A stretch of DNA of 64,000 bases from positions 4,278,001 through 4,342,000 of the forward strand of contig NZ_WFKL01000001.1 of assembly GCF_009208105.1 (NCBI RefSeq). Reading direction: 5' to 3'. This document shows, in pieces, positions 20,039 through 28,330 of the stretch (positions within the stretch are counted from its first letter, which is position 1; every line of letters starts with the position of its first letter). This DNA comes from Rouxiella sp. S1S-2. Lineage in GTDB: Bacteria > Pseudomonadota > Gammaproteobacteria > Enterobacterales > Enterobacteriaceae. The position numbers and the translations under genes are program-made. The notes below the pieces were generated by a model. That model saw only the letters and a program-made list of their open reading frames with translations, was not told where the DNA came from and did no database searches.

Positions 20039-21046
20039 CTATTTATACAGCGTTTCTTTCAGGAACTGCGCAGCCTGCGCGGTGGCGGCTTCTGCAGCAG
20101 GTGTCGCAGCCAGAGCATTTAACATGACAAAGTCATGAATGGTGCCAGCATAGCGGGTGGCAGTGACTCGCACACCGGCCTGAGTCAGTTTACGCGCATA
20201 GGCTTCACCTTCATCGCGCAGCACGTCGTTTTCATCGGTTATGACCAACGCCTGAGGCAGATTTTTGAGCTGTTCAATCGAGGCATTTAACGGCGAGATG
20301 TGCGGATCGGCACGTTTGGCTACGTCTGGCTCATATTGATTCCAGAACCATTTCATCCCTTCACGCGTCAACCACGGCCCTTCTGCGAACTGATTATAAG
20401 AACCGTTGTTGAAATCAGCCGAGGTCACCGGATAAAACAGCAATTGTGATTTAATGGCCGGCGTTTTTCTTTCTTTAGCCAACAAGGTTACCACCGCCGC
20501 CATATTACCCCCGACACTGTCACCGGCAACCGCCAGTTGAGACGCGTCAATGTTGAACTCATCGGCATGCTCGGCAACATATTTTGTCACGGCATAATCT
20601 TCTTCAATCGCAACAGGATAGCGGTTTTCCGGTGAGCGATCATAATCGACAAATACCAGAACAGCACGACTGCCTACGGCCAACTCACGGACTAAACGAT
20701 CGTGGGTATTTTTATCTCCCATTACCCAACCGGCTCCGTGGAAGTAGACAATAACCGGCAGTTTTCCTGTCATTCCTTGCGGACGAATGACTCGAATCGA
20801 CGTGTGGCCTTTAGGCCCGACCGGCAGCACTTTGTCTTGAATTTCAACGTTCAACAAATGTGCTGGATGAGCCTGAGCGCCTTCTAATACCTTACGCGCC
20901 TGCGCTGGTGTCAATTTATAAATTGGCGTGGAGCCAGCAAGAGAATCTACAAAGCTTTGGGTGGCGGGTTCCAACACCGGTGCGGCGAAGGCACTGGCAG
21001 AAATCAGCGACATGGCAAGAGCTGCGGAAGTCAACGTCGTCTTCAT
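20039..21046 (-). CDS. Secreted alpha/beta hydrolase (HSL/lipase family)
   Basis: A 335-residue predicted periplasmic or secreted esterase. Residues 1-22 are a signal peptide ending SAFA|AP. The oxyanion-hole motif HGAGW stands for the HGGG of the hormone-sensitive-lipase family, the nucleophile elbow is GDSVGGN, the acid is in TDENDVLRDEG and the histidine in TIHDFV, a complete triad. I start at the MKTTLTSAA methionine, which has AGAAGGA upstream; the longer reading would hide the signal. E. coli has no such gene between cueR and ybbJ, so it is a local insertion. It is not Aes, which has no signal peptide. Substrate unknown. Confidence 0.85.
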   Translation of the reverse strand: MKTTLTSAALAMSLISASAFAAPVLEPATQSFVDSLAGSTPIYKLTPAQARKVLEGAQAHPAHLLNVEIQDKVLPVGPKGHTSIRVIRPQGMTGKLPVIVYFHGAGWVMGDKNTHDRLVRELAVGSRAVLVFVDYDRSPENRYPVAIEEDYAVTKYVAEHADEFNIDASQLAVAGDSVGGNMAAVVTLLAKERKTPAIKSQLLFYPVTSADFNNGSYNQFAEGPWLTREGMKWFWNQYEPDVAKRADPHISPLNASIEQLKNLPQALVITDENDVLRDEGEAYARKLTQAGVRVTATRYAGTIHDFVMLNALAATPAAEAATAQAAQFLKETLYK

Positions 21047-21231
21047 GATAATTCCTTCTAAGGTTTTAAATGGGGTATGGGGTGTTTTTTTGTTGTGATA
21101 ATTAATAGCGCACAACTTAAATATATGCAATTAAATTGCGCGCTATATAAATACACAAACTATTAAATTTAGAAGAATGACGGACTAATTATCTGAAAAT
21201 TATGAACTTTATTTACGCTGCAACCTGAAAA

Positions 21232-21630
21232 CTATTTTTTACAGCACCCGCTCAAATTATCGATGATTGGGCAAAATGCCCCTTCATCCCCGGGACAAGA
21301 CTCAGCAAGCAGCAGTAATCTCTGATGCATTTCTTTAAGTTCTTCGATGTGCCTTCCAATCTCGTCCGCTTTTTCTAGCGTTCGAGCTTTCACATCAGCA
21401 CTGTGTCGCTGCGGGTCATTGAACAATGCCACCAGCTCCTGGCACTCTTCAAGATTAAACCCTACCTGTCTCGCCTGACGTAAAAGTGTGAGTTCTTCAA
21501 TCTGTTTGGGGGCATAGCTGCGGTAGCCATTTTCGCTGCGCATGGGCGCTGTAACCAGGCCTTTCTCCTCATAAAAACGGATCGCTTTACTGGTTAAACC
21601 GGTTTTTTTTGCCACATCGCTAATATTCAT
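21232..21630 (-). CDS. cueR: CueR, copper-responsive MerR-family regulator
   Basis: A 132-residue MerR protein: winged helix in residues 1-70 ([23 protein letters not shown]), dimerisation helix, and the Cu(I)-binding loop CPGDEGAFC with a further CC near the end, as in CueR. It senses cytoplasmic Cu(I)/Ag(I) and untwists promoters with a 19-bp spacer such as that of copA. Normally it would lie divergent and adjacent to copA. Here the prophage separates them by 31 kb. The start codon is only 9 bases from the attL core, so all cueR promoter DNA beyond the core is now phage DNA, with int co-oriented upstream. Confidence 0.97.
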   Translation of the reverse strand: MNISDVAKKTGLTSKAIRFYEEKGLVTAPMRSENGYRSYAPKQIEELTLLRQARQVGFNLEECQELVALFNDPQRHSADVKARTLEKADEIGRHIEELKEMHQRLLLLAESCPGDEGAFCPIIDNLSGCCKK

Positions 21631-21639
21631 TTTGTCCCC

Positions 21640-21668
21640 TTGACCTTCCCCTTGCTGGGAGGTTTATT
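21640..21668. other. attL core: duplicated copA/CueR promoter element
   Basis: The 29 bases from TTGACC to TTTATT equal the right-end copy at 52745-52773 with one mismatch (GGGAGG here, GGAAGG there). The element contains a -35 TTGACC, a 19-bp spacer with CCTTCC-N7-GGGAGG and a -10-like TATTAA, so it is itself a CueR-type promoter pointing into the prophage. The sequence stops matching the right copy immediately on both sides, which marks the core. Confidence 0.88.
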
Positions 21669-21672
21669 AATG

Positions 21673-21696
21673 CCACAGCCACTTATGTGACTGTGG
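21673..21696. terminator. Hairpin between attL core and int
   Basis: CCACAGCCAC, TTAT loop, GTGACTGTGG: nine of ten positions pair. It lies between the int stop (21720) and cueR, right after the -10 of the core promoter. It may end int transcripts before cueR, or block transcripts from the CueR-type promoter; neither side has a strong T-run. Confidence 0.5.
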
Positions 21697-21719
21697 TTAA
21701 TCAAGAATTTAAAGCCCCG

Positions 21720-22769
21720 CTACACCCCACTCACCCCCTCAGAACCGCAAAGGTGTGGACGCAATGTGGACGTGTCATTAGGGTGTGGACACAGCGCGGA
21801 CGCAGATGTCAAAGGATTATAATTCACGGCATCGGCCAGGTAATCCGGTGAGAAGTGTGCATAAGTCATTGTCTGCGACACATCCGAATGACCAAGAATC
21901 CTCTGTAGTGTGATTATATTTCCCCCCTTCATCATAAAGTGCGTTGCAAAAGTATGCCGCAAAGCATGAGCCGCTTGCCCGTCAGGTAGATTTGGTTTTG
22001 CTTCCTTCATCATTTTTCTAAATCGGCTGTAACTAACGCGAAATAACCTGCCAGACTCACGATTTTTGACGATATCAGCAATATCCTGGGAGATAGGGAC
22101 TACTCGCTTATCACCATTCTTAGTGTGCGAAAACATAACGTTATTGTGCACGATGTTCTCTGCCTTAAGACTGTAAGCCTCCCCCCATCTAGCACCCGTT
22201 GCAAGACATAACACTGCTATTCGGTAGTAATCACCTACCAGCTGGGATAATAAGGTGTCAATCTCACGGGCGGTAAGATAAGACATCTCGGACCGAACTT
22301 CCTTGAGTGGGGATAATGTGGAAACTGGATTTTCACCGTGATATTCACCAATCTTTGCCATGGTTTTGAAAACTCCACTTAAAGCAAATAAGTCATGGTT
22401 GATAGTCGAGGCCTTTATTCCCTGCTCCAGGCGGTAAGCGCGATAAGCAACTATGCACTTTGAATCAACCTGGTAAAGCATCGGATCTTCCATATCACGA
22501 CAGATTCCGTTTATGGTGTTTAATCTGCGGTTGGCATAGGGCAAATTACGGCCAAGCAGCATCCACCATAATTCTACAAACTCGCTCATACGGCGCTTAT
22601 CTGCCGGACGACTGAGGTAGTCTTTGTTCTGGTACTTAGCAATTATGCTCTTTTCAAAAGAATGAGCATCTGCCTTGCGGTCGAACTTCTTACGGATACG
22701 CTTTCCGTCGCGTCCCCGTGGTCTAACGTCTACTTCAAAGCGACCATCTTCGAGTTTCTTAATCGACAT
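21720..22769 (-). CDS. int: P2-type tyrosine integrase
   Basis: A 349-residue site-specific recombinase. N-terminal residues include an arm-binding AP2-like segment (to about 50), then a core-binding SAM-like domain (about 60-150) and the catalytic domain. Catalytic residues visible are R194 in TGARW, H268 and R271 in HALRH, H294 in LGHSD and the nucleophile Y303 in TYAHF. Its 3' end lies 51 bp from the attL core, as in P2. The last 30 codons contain the TGTGGAC arm sites, so coding and site functions overlap there. It reads toward cueR, with only 90 bp between int stop and cueR start. Confidence 0.96.
   Translation of the reverse strand: MSIKKLEDGRFEVDVRPRGRDGKRIRKKFDRKADAHSFEKSIIAKYQNKDYLSRPADKRRMSEFVELWWMLLGRNLPYANRRLNTINGICRDMEDPMLYQVDSKCIVAYRAYRLEQGIKASTINHDLFALSGVFKTMAKIGEYHGENPVSTLSPLKEVRSEMSYLTAREIDTLLSQLVGDYYRIAVLCLATGARWGEAYSLKAENIVHNNVMFSHTKNGDKRVVPISQDIADIVKNRESGRLFRVSYSRFRKMMKEAKPNLPDGQAAHALRHTFATHFMMKGGNIITLQRILGHSDVSQTMTYAHFSPDYLADAVNYNPLTSASALCPHPNDTSTLRPHLCGSEGVSGV
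21754..21791. promoter_or_regulatory. Integrase arm-type sites, attL side
   Basis: TGTGGACG at 21754-21761, TGTGGACG at 21765-21772 and TGTGGACA at 21784-21791, in the end of int. They match the TGTGGACA arm consensus that I remember for P2 integrase. The first two are 11 bp apart, the same spacing as the pair beside attR. Confidence 0.75.
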
Positions 22770-22853
22770 AAGATAACCCTCCGATGTACTGCGAAATTTC
22801 TACCAGCAGGTCTTCAGCCCATAGGTAGTAAATATCTAACCAATTTTCATCCC

Positions 22854-23135
22854 TTAACGGGGTGAGTCTGTTTTGCTTGGCATATAAAGCGCTAGCGCTG
22901 GAGCAATTTGCCCCTTCGCTGCGTCCGTGCGGTCATACATAAACCAATCCTGGTATTTATGAAAACGTGGGTGTCCGAAGAGTCGAATTGCCGATTCAAG
23001 AGACATCTTTGTTTTTCCCAACTCATAACCGTTATAAGTGCTGTAGTTAACTCCAATGATTTCAGCTATTTCCTTTGATTTTAGGCGTTCTGAATCTCTA
23101 ATGAGCTTCAGTTTCTCACTTTGCGCAATTGACAT
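22854..23135 (-). CDS. P2 C-like repressor (helix-turn-helix)
   Basis: A 93-residue protein with a single HTH (LKSKEIAEIIGVNYSTYNGYELGKTKMSLESAIRLF). Its size and position, divergent from the Cox-like gene and upstream of int in the same direction, are those of the immunity repressor C of P2. I start at MSIAQSEKLK; a longer frame would run into the operator region. It would keep the lytic promoter off and allow int expression. Immunity group cannot be told from sequence by eye. Confidence 0.75.
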   Translation of the reverse strand: MSIAQSEKLKLIRDSERLKSKEIAEIIGVNYSTYNGYELGKTKMSLESAIRLFGHPRFHKYQDWFMYDRTDAAKGQIAPALALYMPSKTDSPR

Positions 23136-23242
23136 ACTTTGGGAGTTCTCGTATTTTATGGGGAAACAAAGAGCAGGTGACGACAAAGCATCACCTGTAC
23201 CGAATTAGCCCCAACGGGGGCCAACTAAGGAACTTTAGCACA
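23136..23242. promoter_or_regulatory. Lysis-lysogeny switch region
   Basis: The 107 bp between the divergent repressor and Cox-like starts must hold the early and repressor promoters. It contains the inverted repeat CAGGTGA-N10-TCACCTG (23174-23197), a candidate repressor or Cox operator, and a small GCCCC-AAC-GGGGC hairpin (about 23208-23221) in the Cox leader. Confidence 0.6.
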
Positions 23243-23662
23243 ATGAAAAAAATCAGCGAAATCGAAACTAACTACGAAAGGCAGTTTCCTGTTGACTCTG
23301 GACGGGCAATACGCGTGTGCAGGATGACGGAAAAGCAAACTAATAAAATCCGCGATATGCATCGTGATGAATTAGCTAATCAGATATTTGTTTGTGCCGA
23401 GGAGTTCGCGTATCTCACTGGCCGTACTCTCAAATCAGTTCAGCATTTGATGGATAGAAACCAAATCCCTGTACACCGCGAAGGAATGCCAGGTTCGAAG
23501 CGGCCTAAGCGTTTCATCATGATGCAAGAGTATTTAGACGCCCTCCGCCACTGCCGCGCAATCATTACCTCAGACGAGCGTTATCACATTGACCGATTAA
23601 TGCGTGATAAGGCTACTTTCAGAAAAAGTTCTGCTAGGGGAAGTAAGGAGGTTCGTGCGTGA
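23243..23662 (+). CDS. Cox-like early regulator/excisionase
   Basis: A 139-residue protein whose middle (about 45-75) is an excisionase-type winged helix: IFVCAEEFAYLTGRTLKSVQHLMDRNQIPVHR, close in layout to P2 Cox, followed by a basic tail. It is the first gene of the early operon, divergent from the repressor, so it probably represses the repressor promoter and assists excision. Start at 23243 with AAGGAA upstream; the frame is open further left but that part is the operator region. It is longer than P2 Cox (about 90 residues), so the assignment rests mainly on position and the HTH. Confidence 0.65.
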   Translation: MKKISEIETNYERQFPVDSGRAIRVCRMTEKQTNKIRDMHRDELANQIFVCAEEFAYLTGRTLKSVQHLMDRNQIPVHREGMPGSKRPKRFIMMQEYLDALRHCRAIITSDERYHIDRLMRDKATFRKSSARGSKEVRA

Positions 23663-23949
23663 GCCGGTCAATGTTTACAGCGCCTATAAATGGCCTCGCT
23701 TCTGCGCCATTTTACCTTGCAGCAAATAAAGTTTTGCGTATGTACGCAATGCGCCAGGCGCGAGCATCATCTCGTTGCCCTGCCGATTCTCCAGCAGAAA
23801 TTGAATGGGGTTCCGAGCAACTTTTCAGGCTTGCAGATGCCGCAGCATATGCCGGAAGCAAAGAGGCTAAACAACTTCGTGATGCTGCCACCTTCTGGAA
23901 GCAGTACAGCAAAAAACCTGAACTTTTCCCTGTAGAAATTGAGGCTTGA
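23659..23949 (+). CDS. Phage early protein of unknown function
   Basis: A 96-residue protein starting with GTG in a 4-bp overlap with the Cox-like stop. It is helical with a basic middle (MYAMRQARASSRC) and an alanine-rich C-terminal helix. I do not recognise the family. Its place in the early operon between cox and A suggests a small replication or host-takeover function. Confidence 0.7.
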   Translation: MSRSMFTAPINGLASAPFYLAANKVLRMYAMRQARASSRCPADSPAEIEWGSEQLFRLADAAAYAGSKEAKQLRDAATFWKQYSKKPELFPVEIEA

Positions 23950-23951
23950 TA

Positions 23952-24158
23952 ATGGTTATTGCAGCACAGTCCCCATCTCTATCTTCATTACTGGTTAATC
24001 ACCAGCGCCCCGCAAAATGGGCTAATAGTGGTTTCTGGATGGAACTACCAACAGGCCGTAAATTTGTTGCAGATCCTAATGCTCCCTATAGTCGCGCACC
24101 AGGTCAACTAAATCAGCGGCCCCGATGGTTTGCGAAATTGATGGGTATATTTTTCTAA
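23952..24158 (+). CDS. Fil-like small early protein
   Basis: A 68-residue protein with SPSLSSLLVNHQ, GFWMELPTGRKF and a C-terminal RPRWFAKLMGIFF. The pattern resembles the short early proteins of P2/186-type phages annotated as filamentation (Fil) family, which in 186 interfere with host division. The likeness is from memory of short motifs, so it is tentative. It starts 2 bp after the previous gene stop. Confidence 0.5.
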   Translation: MVIAAQSPSLSSLLVNHQRPAKWANSGFWMELPTGRKFVADPNAPYSRAPGQLNQRPRWFAKLMGIFF

Positions 24159-24168
24159 GGTGGTTTCC

Positions 24169-24519
24169 ATGGAACAATTAGCAAAAATGCCGTTTAAGGA
24201 GTTTTCTATTGATTGGCGCACTAAAGCCAAGATTAGTAGCAATAACGCAGCGCGTTTTTTTAATATGAATCCTCTACAGGAAATCCATGGTGAAGAGGTT
24301 GGGCGTACTAACCGAGAGATGATTTTATTTCGCGCTAACAGGATTGCTATCAAGAATGGAGATAAAAAACCATTTCGTGAAAATGACGCTGATAAAAACT
24401 ATGTTGACTTCACCGAAGAGCAGCGGGTTTTAATTATTGATGCGTTAAATGAAATCAGTCATTTCGGTAGGAATTTGCCAGCGTTTATCCCAATCGCAGA
24501 TTGTAGAATTAACATTTAA
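24169..24519 (+). CDS. Phage early protein of unknown function
   Basis: A 116-residue protein, start at 24169 after AAGGTGG. It is mixed alpha/beta with many charged residues (KKPFRENDADKNYVDFTEEQ) and no motif I recognise. By position it could take the place of P2 gene B (a DnaB-loading factor), but length and sequence do not show this. Confidence 0.65.
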   Translation: MEQLAKMPFKEFSIDWRTKAKISSNNAARFFNMNPLQEIHGEEVGRTNREMILFRANRIAIKNGDKKPFRENDADKNYVDFTEEQRVLIIDALNEISHFGRNLPAFIPIADCRINI

Positions 24520-24586
24520 ACCATAACGGTTATTTGCGGCGTTTTATTACGTCGGGTTTCACTCATTCAAAATTCAGGAACAGCAG

Positions 24587-24721
24587 ATGATTAATTACTC
24601 ACTTAGCTATTTTTTGAAGAAATACCCACGGCGGACTTTTGCTGTTGTAATTCTCGCATGTGGCGGCATTTGGATAGCAACTGCATTAGCTACCCTTGCA
24701 ATTGTCTGGGGGCTGATATGA
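24587..24721 (+). CDS. 44-residue single-pass membrane peptide
   Basis: ATG at 24587 follows AGGAA by seven bases; the stop overlaps the dam start in an ATGA. The peptide has a basic N-terminus (YFLKKYPRR) and one membrane helix of about 23 residues (VVILACGGIWIATALATLAIV). Good ribosome site and stop-start coupling make it a likely real gene although very short. Function unknown; small membrane peptides are common in phage early operons. Confidence 0.6.
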   Translation: MINYSLSYFLKKYPRRTFAVVILACGGIWIATALATLAIVWGLI

Positions 24722-25536
24722 GTAGTATTGTGCGTTCTCCTCTCAAATGGGTTGGGGGTAAAGCCTCTGTTATTGCCGAGTTGCGCCGCCACTTGCCGGA
24801 GGGTAAGCGCCTGATCGAGCCTTTTACGGGTTCTGCAACAGTGTTTTTAAATACTGATTATGACTCTTATGTGCTGGGTGATATTAATGGCGACCTAATC
24901 AATATGTTCAACATGATAAAGCGTAACCCAAGCCGCTTTATTAGTTATGCAGCCAGCCTATTTAACAATGAAAATAACCCTATCTCTTATTATCAACTGC
25001 GTGATGAATTTAACAGATCAAGCAATCAGTTTTACCGTGCAGCAATATTCCTTTATTTGAACCGCCACGGTTATAACGGTATGTGTCGCTATAACCAGTC
25101 GGGCGGATTTAATATCCCGTTTGGGAAATACAAAAGCCCTTATTTTCCTGCTGCCGAGATCCGTACCTTTGCGGATAAAGCAGATAAAGCCGTATTCCTA
25201 TGCATGGATTTTAGCGAGTGCATAGAAATGGCTAATTCTGGGGATGTCATTTATTGCGATCCGCCATACATACCTACGTCCAAGACTGCCGATTTCACGG
25301 CCTATCACACGGCTGGTTTTTCAATCGACGACCAGCAACGCCTGGCTGACACGCTGCGTGATGCTGCTGCCCGTGGTTGTCATATCGTTGCATCAAACAG
25401 CTACTCCTCCGAAGCCTTAGAAATTTATGGTGGCTTTGAAATTAATCAAATCGATGCTCGCAGATCCATCAGTTGCAAATCTGACGGTCGTAATAAAGCG
25501 CGCGAAATTATCGCAACTATGAGGGCGTCAGCATGA
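24718..25536 (+). CDS. Phage Dam-type DNA adenine methyltransferase (D12 class)
   Basis: A 272-residue enzyme of the D12 group. It begins with SPLKWVGGK, has the AdoMet-binding PFTGS near residue 35, NLHGY-type segment RHGYNGMCR near 120, and the catalytic DPPY at about 181. This is the architecture of Dam, which makes N6-methyladenine, usually in GATC. I start at 24718, coupled to the membrane-peptide gene; an ATG 60 bases earlier lies inside that gene. Early P2-like Dam enzymes may protect phage DNA from restriction or mismatch repair, or affect packaging. Confidence 0.92.
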   Translation: MSSIVRSPLKWVGGKASVIAELRRHLPEGKRLIEPFTGSATVFLNTDYDSYVLGDINGDLINMFNMIKRNPSRFISYAASLFNNENNPISYYQLRDEFNRSSNQFYRAAIFLYLNRHGYNGMCRYNQSGGFNIPFGKYKSPYFPAAEIRTFADKADKAVFLCMDFSECIEMANSGDVIYCDPPYIPTSKTADFTAYHTAGFSIDDQQRLADTLRDAAARGCHIVASNSYSSEALEIYGGFEINQIDARRSISCKSDGRNKAREIIATMRASA

Positions 25537-25934
25537 ATGTAACTGTTGAATCATTGATCGCTCACGAAATCAGTGATTTTTGTGCTGGTCTTGAAAATAT
25601 AGGCGCTCCAGTAACTCCAGAGGAAATCAAGAAGGAATTAGAACGCCGCATTCTCCCGCTGGTTCAGTCGATAGAAATCTTTGACGCTACCGAGCTTGTA
25701 GAAGCACCAATCATAGCGACAGAAAAGACGTGGCTTTATGGGGAGTTTCCTAACGAATATGAGGCACAAGCCTGGGACGACATGTTATCTGGGGATCTTT
25801 CGAAGCCAGGTAATGAAGAACCAAAAGTAATTAGCTGCTGGTCATGCAAAGAAAGCCTGACTTTAGGCCAGCGTGCTGAAAATGACGGTTTTTGTCCTCA
25901 CTGCAATAATGAAATCGAATTAGATGATGCATGA
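25533..25934 (+). CDS. Early protein with a C-terminal zinc ribbon
   Basis: A 133-residue acidic protein overlapping dam by 4 bp. The last 35 residues hold CWSCKESLTLGQ and CPHCNNE, a CxxC-x20-CxxC zinc ribbon. The first 90 residues are helical and unrecognised. It overlaps the start of gene A, so it is translated together with the replication protein. Possibly a DNA- or host-polymerase-binding factor, but this is only inferred from the ribbon. Confidence 0.7.
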   Translation: MNVTVESLIAHEISDFCAGLENIGAPVTPEEIKKELERRILPLVQSIEIFDATELVEAPIIATEKTWLYGEFPNEYEAQAWDDMLSGDLSKPGNEEPKVISCWSCKESLTLGQRAENDGFCPHCNNEIELDDA

Positions 25935-28245
25935 TAATCGGGGGCGTAAAGCCCCCACGCCTCCGCCTGCATTTCGTGACACTAAGCCCGCAGAACGTGA
26001 GTGGGCTTATTCGTGGAACGCCGAACGCGAAGCGGTGCGCCCTGTTGAAATTCCCACCTATGCCGAAAAGCATGCATCCGATCATGAGTTATACGCTCAG
26101 ATTGCAGAAACTACTCGCGCCTATGAAAAGCTCGACCAGCAGCCTGATTTTATCCAGCGCGTGGTTATGGGCACGATTACCAGTCTTGAGCATTCCAACG
26201 GAGTTAAACGGGCAAATATGTACTTAACGAAAAATTTCGTTGAGCGCATATTTCCACGTCTAAATCTCGTTAATTCTAGATATCGCCTTGATAAGCAAAC
26301 CGCTGACAACATAAATTTTCACTGGAGGTATAACAAGTTGCCGGATTTAAGCACGGAAAAAATCGACGCACTGGCCGAAGATATTGCGCAGTTTATTGCT
26401 CTCGAATTGAGCAAGGTAAGTACCGAAGCCGAAGAGCAAAGTCTTTCTGATTTCAAAACCGCCGCCGCTATGTTCAGTCGCGTGAAGTCTATCGCGCGTG
26501 AACTTGGGCAAGATTTGCCGTTAAAGGACAAAAAGAAGTTATCCCTTGATGACATGACGCCGATTATTGCCCGCCTTTACTCTCCAGATTGGTGGAAAAG
26601 AAAGCTCCGCCGCCAGGCTGCAATCTGGCGTGAACATTTGTATATCGCCTTTGGTCAGGTCAGCAAGAAAACCAGTGCATACGCCAGCCGGAAAGCGATC
26701 CTAGAATGGAGAGAGCAGAAACGCCGCACGCGTGAGTTTTTAAAGTCGATGGAGCTAGAAGACGAGGAAGGTAATCGTATCAGCCTGATTGATAAATATG
26801 ATGCCAGCGTATCAAATCCGGCTATTCGTCGTTGTGAGCTAATGACCCGTATTCGTGGCTTTGAAAATATCTGTGAAGAACTGGGCTACGCCGGTGAGTT
26901 TTATACCATCACGGCCCCTTCCCGCTACCACGCCACTAATGTTCACGGGCACCGTAACCCGAAGTGGGAAGGCACTAGCCCATCTGGGACACAAAAATAT
27001 ATATGCAATATCTGGGCGAAGATCCGCGCCAAGCTGGCCCGCAAAGAAATTAGTATTTTTGGCATACGTGTTGCGGAGCCGCACCAGGACGGGACACCCC
27101 ACTGGCACATGCTGATGTTTATGAAACCTGAGCATGTCGACACTGTTCGACAAGTCATCGCTGATTACGCTATGGACGAAGACGCCTATGAATTACGAAA
27201 TGACAGAGCACGCAAGGCACGTTTCCATGTTGAACCCATCGACCCAGACAAAGGCAGCGCCACGGGTTATATAGCCAAATACATTTCTAAGAACATCGAC
27301 GGCTTCGCGTTGGACGACGAAACAGACGACGAGTCAGGCAAGCCACTGCGGGAAATGGCCGCATCCGTTTCTGCCTGGGCGGCACGCTGGCGTATCCGTC
27401 AGTTTCAATTTATCGGCGGTGCACCGGTCACGGTTTATCGCGAGTTGCGCCGCCTAGACGATCACGAAACAGCTATTGGCTTATCAGTGGAATTTGCCGC
27501 TGCGCATGATGCCGCCGACGTTGGCGATTGGGCCGGTTACACCAACGCACAGGGCGGGCCGTTCGTGAAGCGGGCCGCACTGGCCGTCAAGAACTGGTAT
27601 GAGTCCGGCGAAGAGCTATCAGCCTTCGGCGAGGAAGTCGTGAGAATTCGCGGCGTTTATGACACACAGGTCGGGAGTCATTGCCCGATCATCACCCGAT
27701 TGGTTGAGTGGAAGATAGTGCCCAAGCGTGCCGTTGATTTGGCCGTTGATTTGAGCGGCGCGAACGCGACGCCTTGGAGTTCTGTCAATAACTGTACGGG
27801 GCCCGGGATCGGGCCACAGGATGGCAGAACAGAAAATGACATGCCCGTTTCTAACCTAGAAAAGCTGACACCGAAGGAACGCCGCAAGCTGGTGAGAAGA
27901 GTTAGAGACGCAGCAAGCCAGGAAAAAGAGAAAAAACGCTGCCGCGCGCTTAGCCTTGGCATCAATCCAAGAATAAACCCCGAAGTTATAGAGAAAATGC
28001 AGGATGCTTCGCGCATTGCATATGGCTACGAACTTAGCCTGGGAGAGATTAAAGCCTTACTCAGCGGCCAGGTACTGCGCGCTGGTCAGGAATATTTCAG
28101 GGGGCGAAGCGATGGCGAGCTTTATTCTGCGCCGCAAGCACCAAACCCGCTTAAAAGATTCCAGAAGCTAATGGAAAAATACGGGCCGCAGCCCGAAACT
28201 AACCAGCAGGAGATATTGAAGAAGCATATTCAAAAAAATAGCTAG
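25924..28245 (+). CDS. A: GpA, rolling-circle replication endonuclease
   Basis: A 773-residue HUH endonuclease of the P2 GpA type. The metal-binding HUH motif is PHWHMLMF with H393 and H395; the two catalytic tyrosines are Y449 and Y453 in GYIAKYISK, the YxxxY arrangement used for alternate nicking in P2. It nicks the origin, which in P2 lies inside this same gene, and starts rolling-circle replication. Start ATG at 25924 overlaps the previous gene by 11 bp. Length is close to P2 GpA (about 760). Confidence 0.95.
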   Translation: MMHDNRGRKAPTPPPAFRDTKPAEREWAYSWNAEREAVRPVEIPTYAEKHASDHELYAQIAETTRAYEKLDQQPDFIQRVVMGTITSLEHSNGVKRANMYLTKNFVERIFPRLNLVNSRYRLDKQTADNINFHWRYNKLPDLSTEKIDALAEDIAQFIALELSKVSTEAEEQSLSDFKTAAAMFSRVKSIARELGQDLPLKDKKKLSLDDMTPIIARLYSPDWWKRKLRRQAAIWREHLYIAFGQVSKKTSAYASRKAILEWREQKRRTREFLKSMELEDEEGNRISLIDKYDASVSNPAIRRCELMTRIRGFENICEELGYAGEFYTITAPSRYHATNVHGHRNPKWEGTSPSGTQKYICNIWAKIRAKLARKEISIFGIRVAEPHQDGTPHWHMLMFMKPEHVDTVRQVIADYAMDEDAYELRNDRARKARFHVEPIDPDKGSATGYIAKYISKNIDGFALDDETDDESGKPLREMAASVSAWAARWRIRQFQFIGGAPVTVYRELRRLDDHETAIGLSVEFAAAHDAADVGDWAGYTNAQGGPFVKRAALAVKNWYESGEELSAFGEEVVRIRGVYDTQVGSHCPIITRLVEWKIVPKRAVDLAVDLSGANATPWSSVNNCTGPGIGPQDGRTENDMPVSNLEKLTPKERRKLVRRVRDAASQEKEKKRCRALSLGINPRINPEVIEKMQDASRIAYGYELSLGEIKALLSGQVLRAGQEYFRGRSDGELYSAPQAPNPLKRFQKLMEKYGPQPETNQQEILKKHIQKNS

Positions 28246-28255
28246 TCATAATTCA

Positions 28256-28282
28256 AGGTTGGCCAGCTCGAGGTTGGCCAGC
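28256..28282. repeat. Tandem AGGTTGGCCAGC repeats after gene A
   Basis: AGGTTGGCCAGC at 28256-28267 and again at 28271-28282, with three bases between. Each unit contains the palindrome TGGCCA. It sits exactly at the junction between gene A and the AT-rich accessory gene, so it may be a protein site or a trace of the insertion. Confidence 0.6.
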
Positions 28283-28330
28283 AAATTTCACGCTTTACGC
28301 TCTTCATGTCCAGGGGTTTAAGTAATTGGC

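Noticed and set aside
24169..24519. Assignment as P2 replication protein B
   Set aside because: Position would fit, but length and sequence show no likeness I can support.
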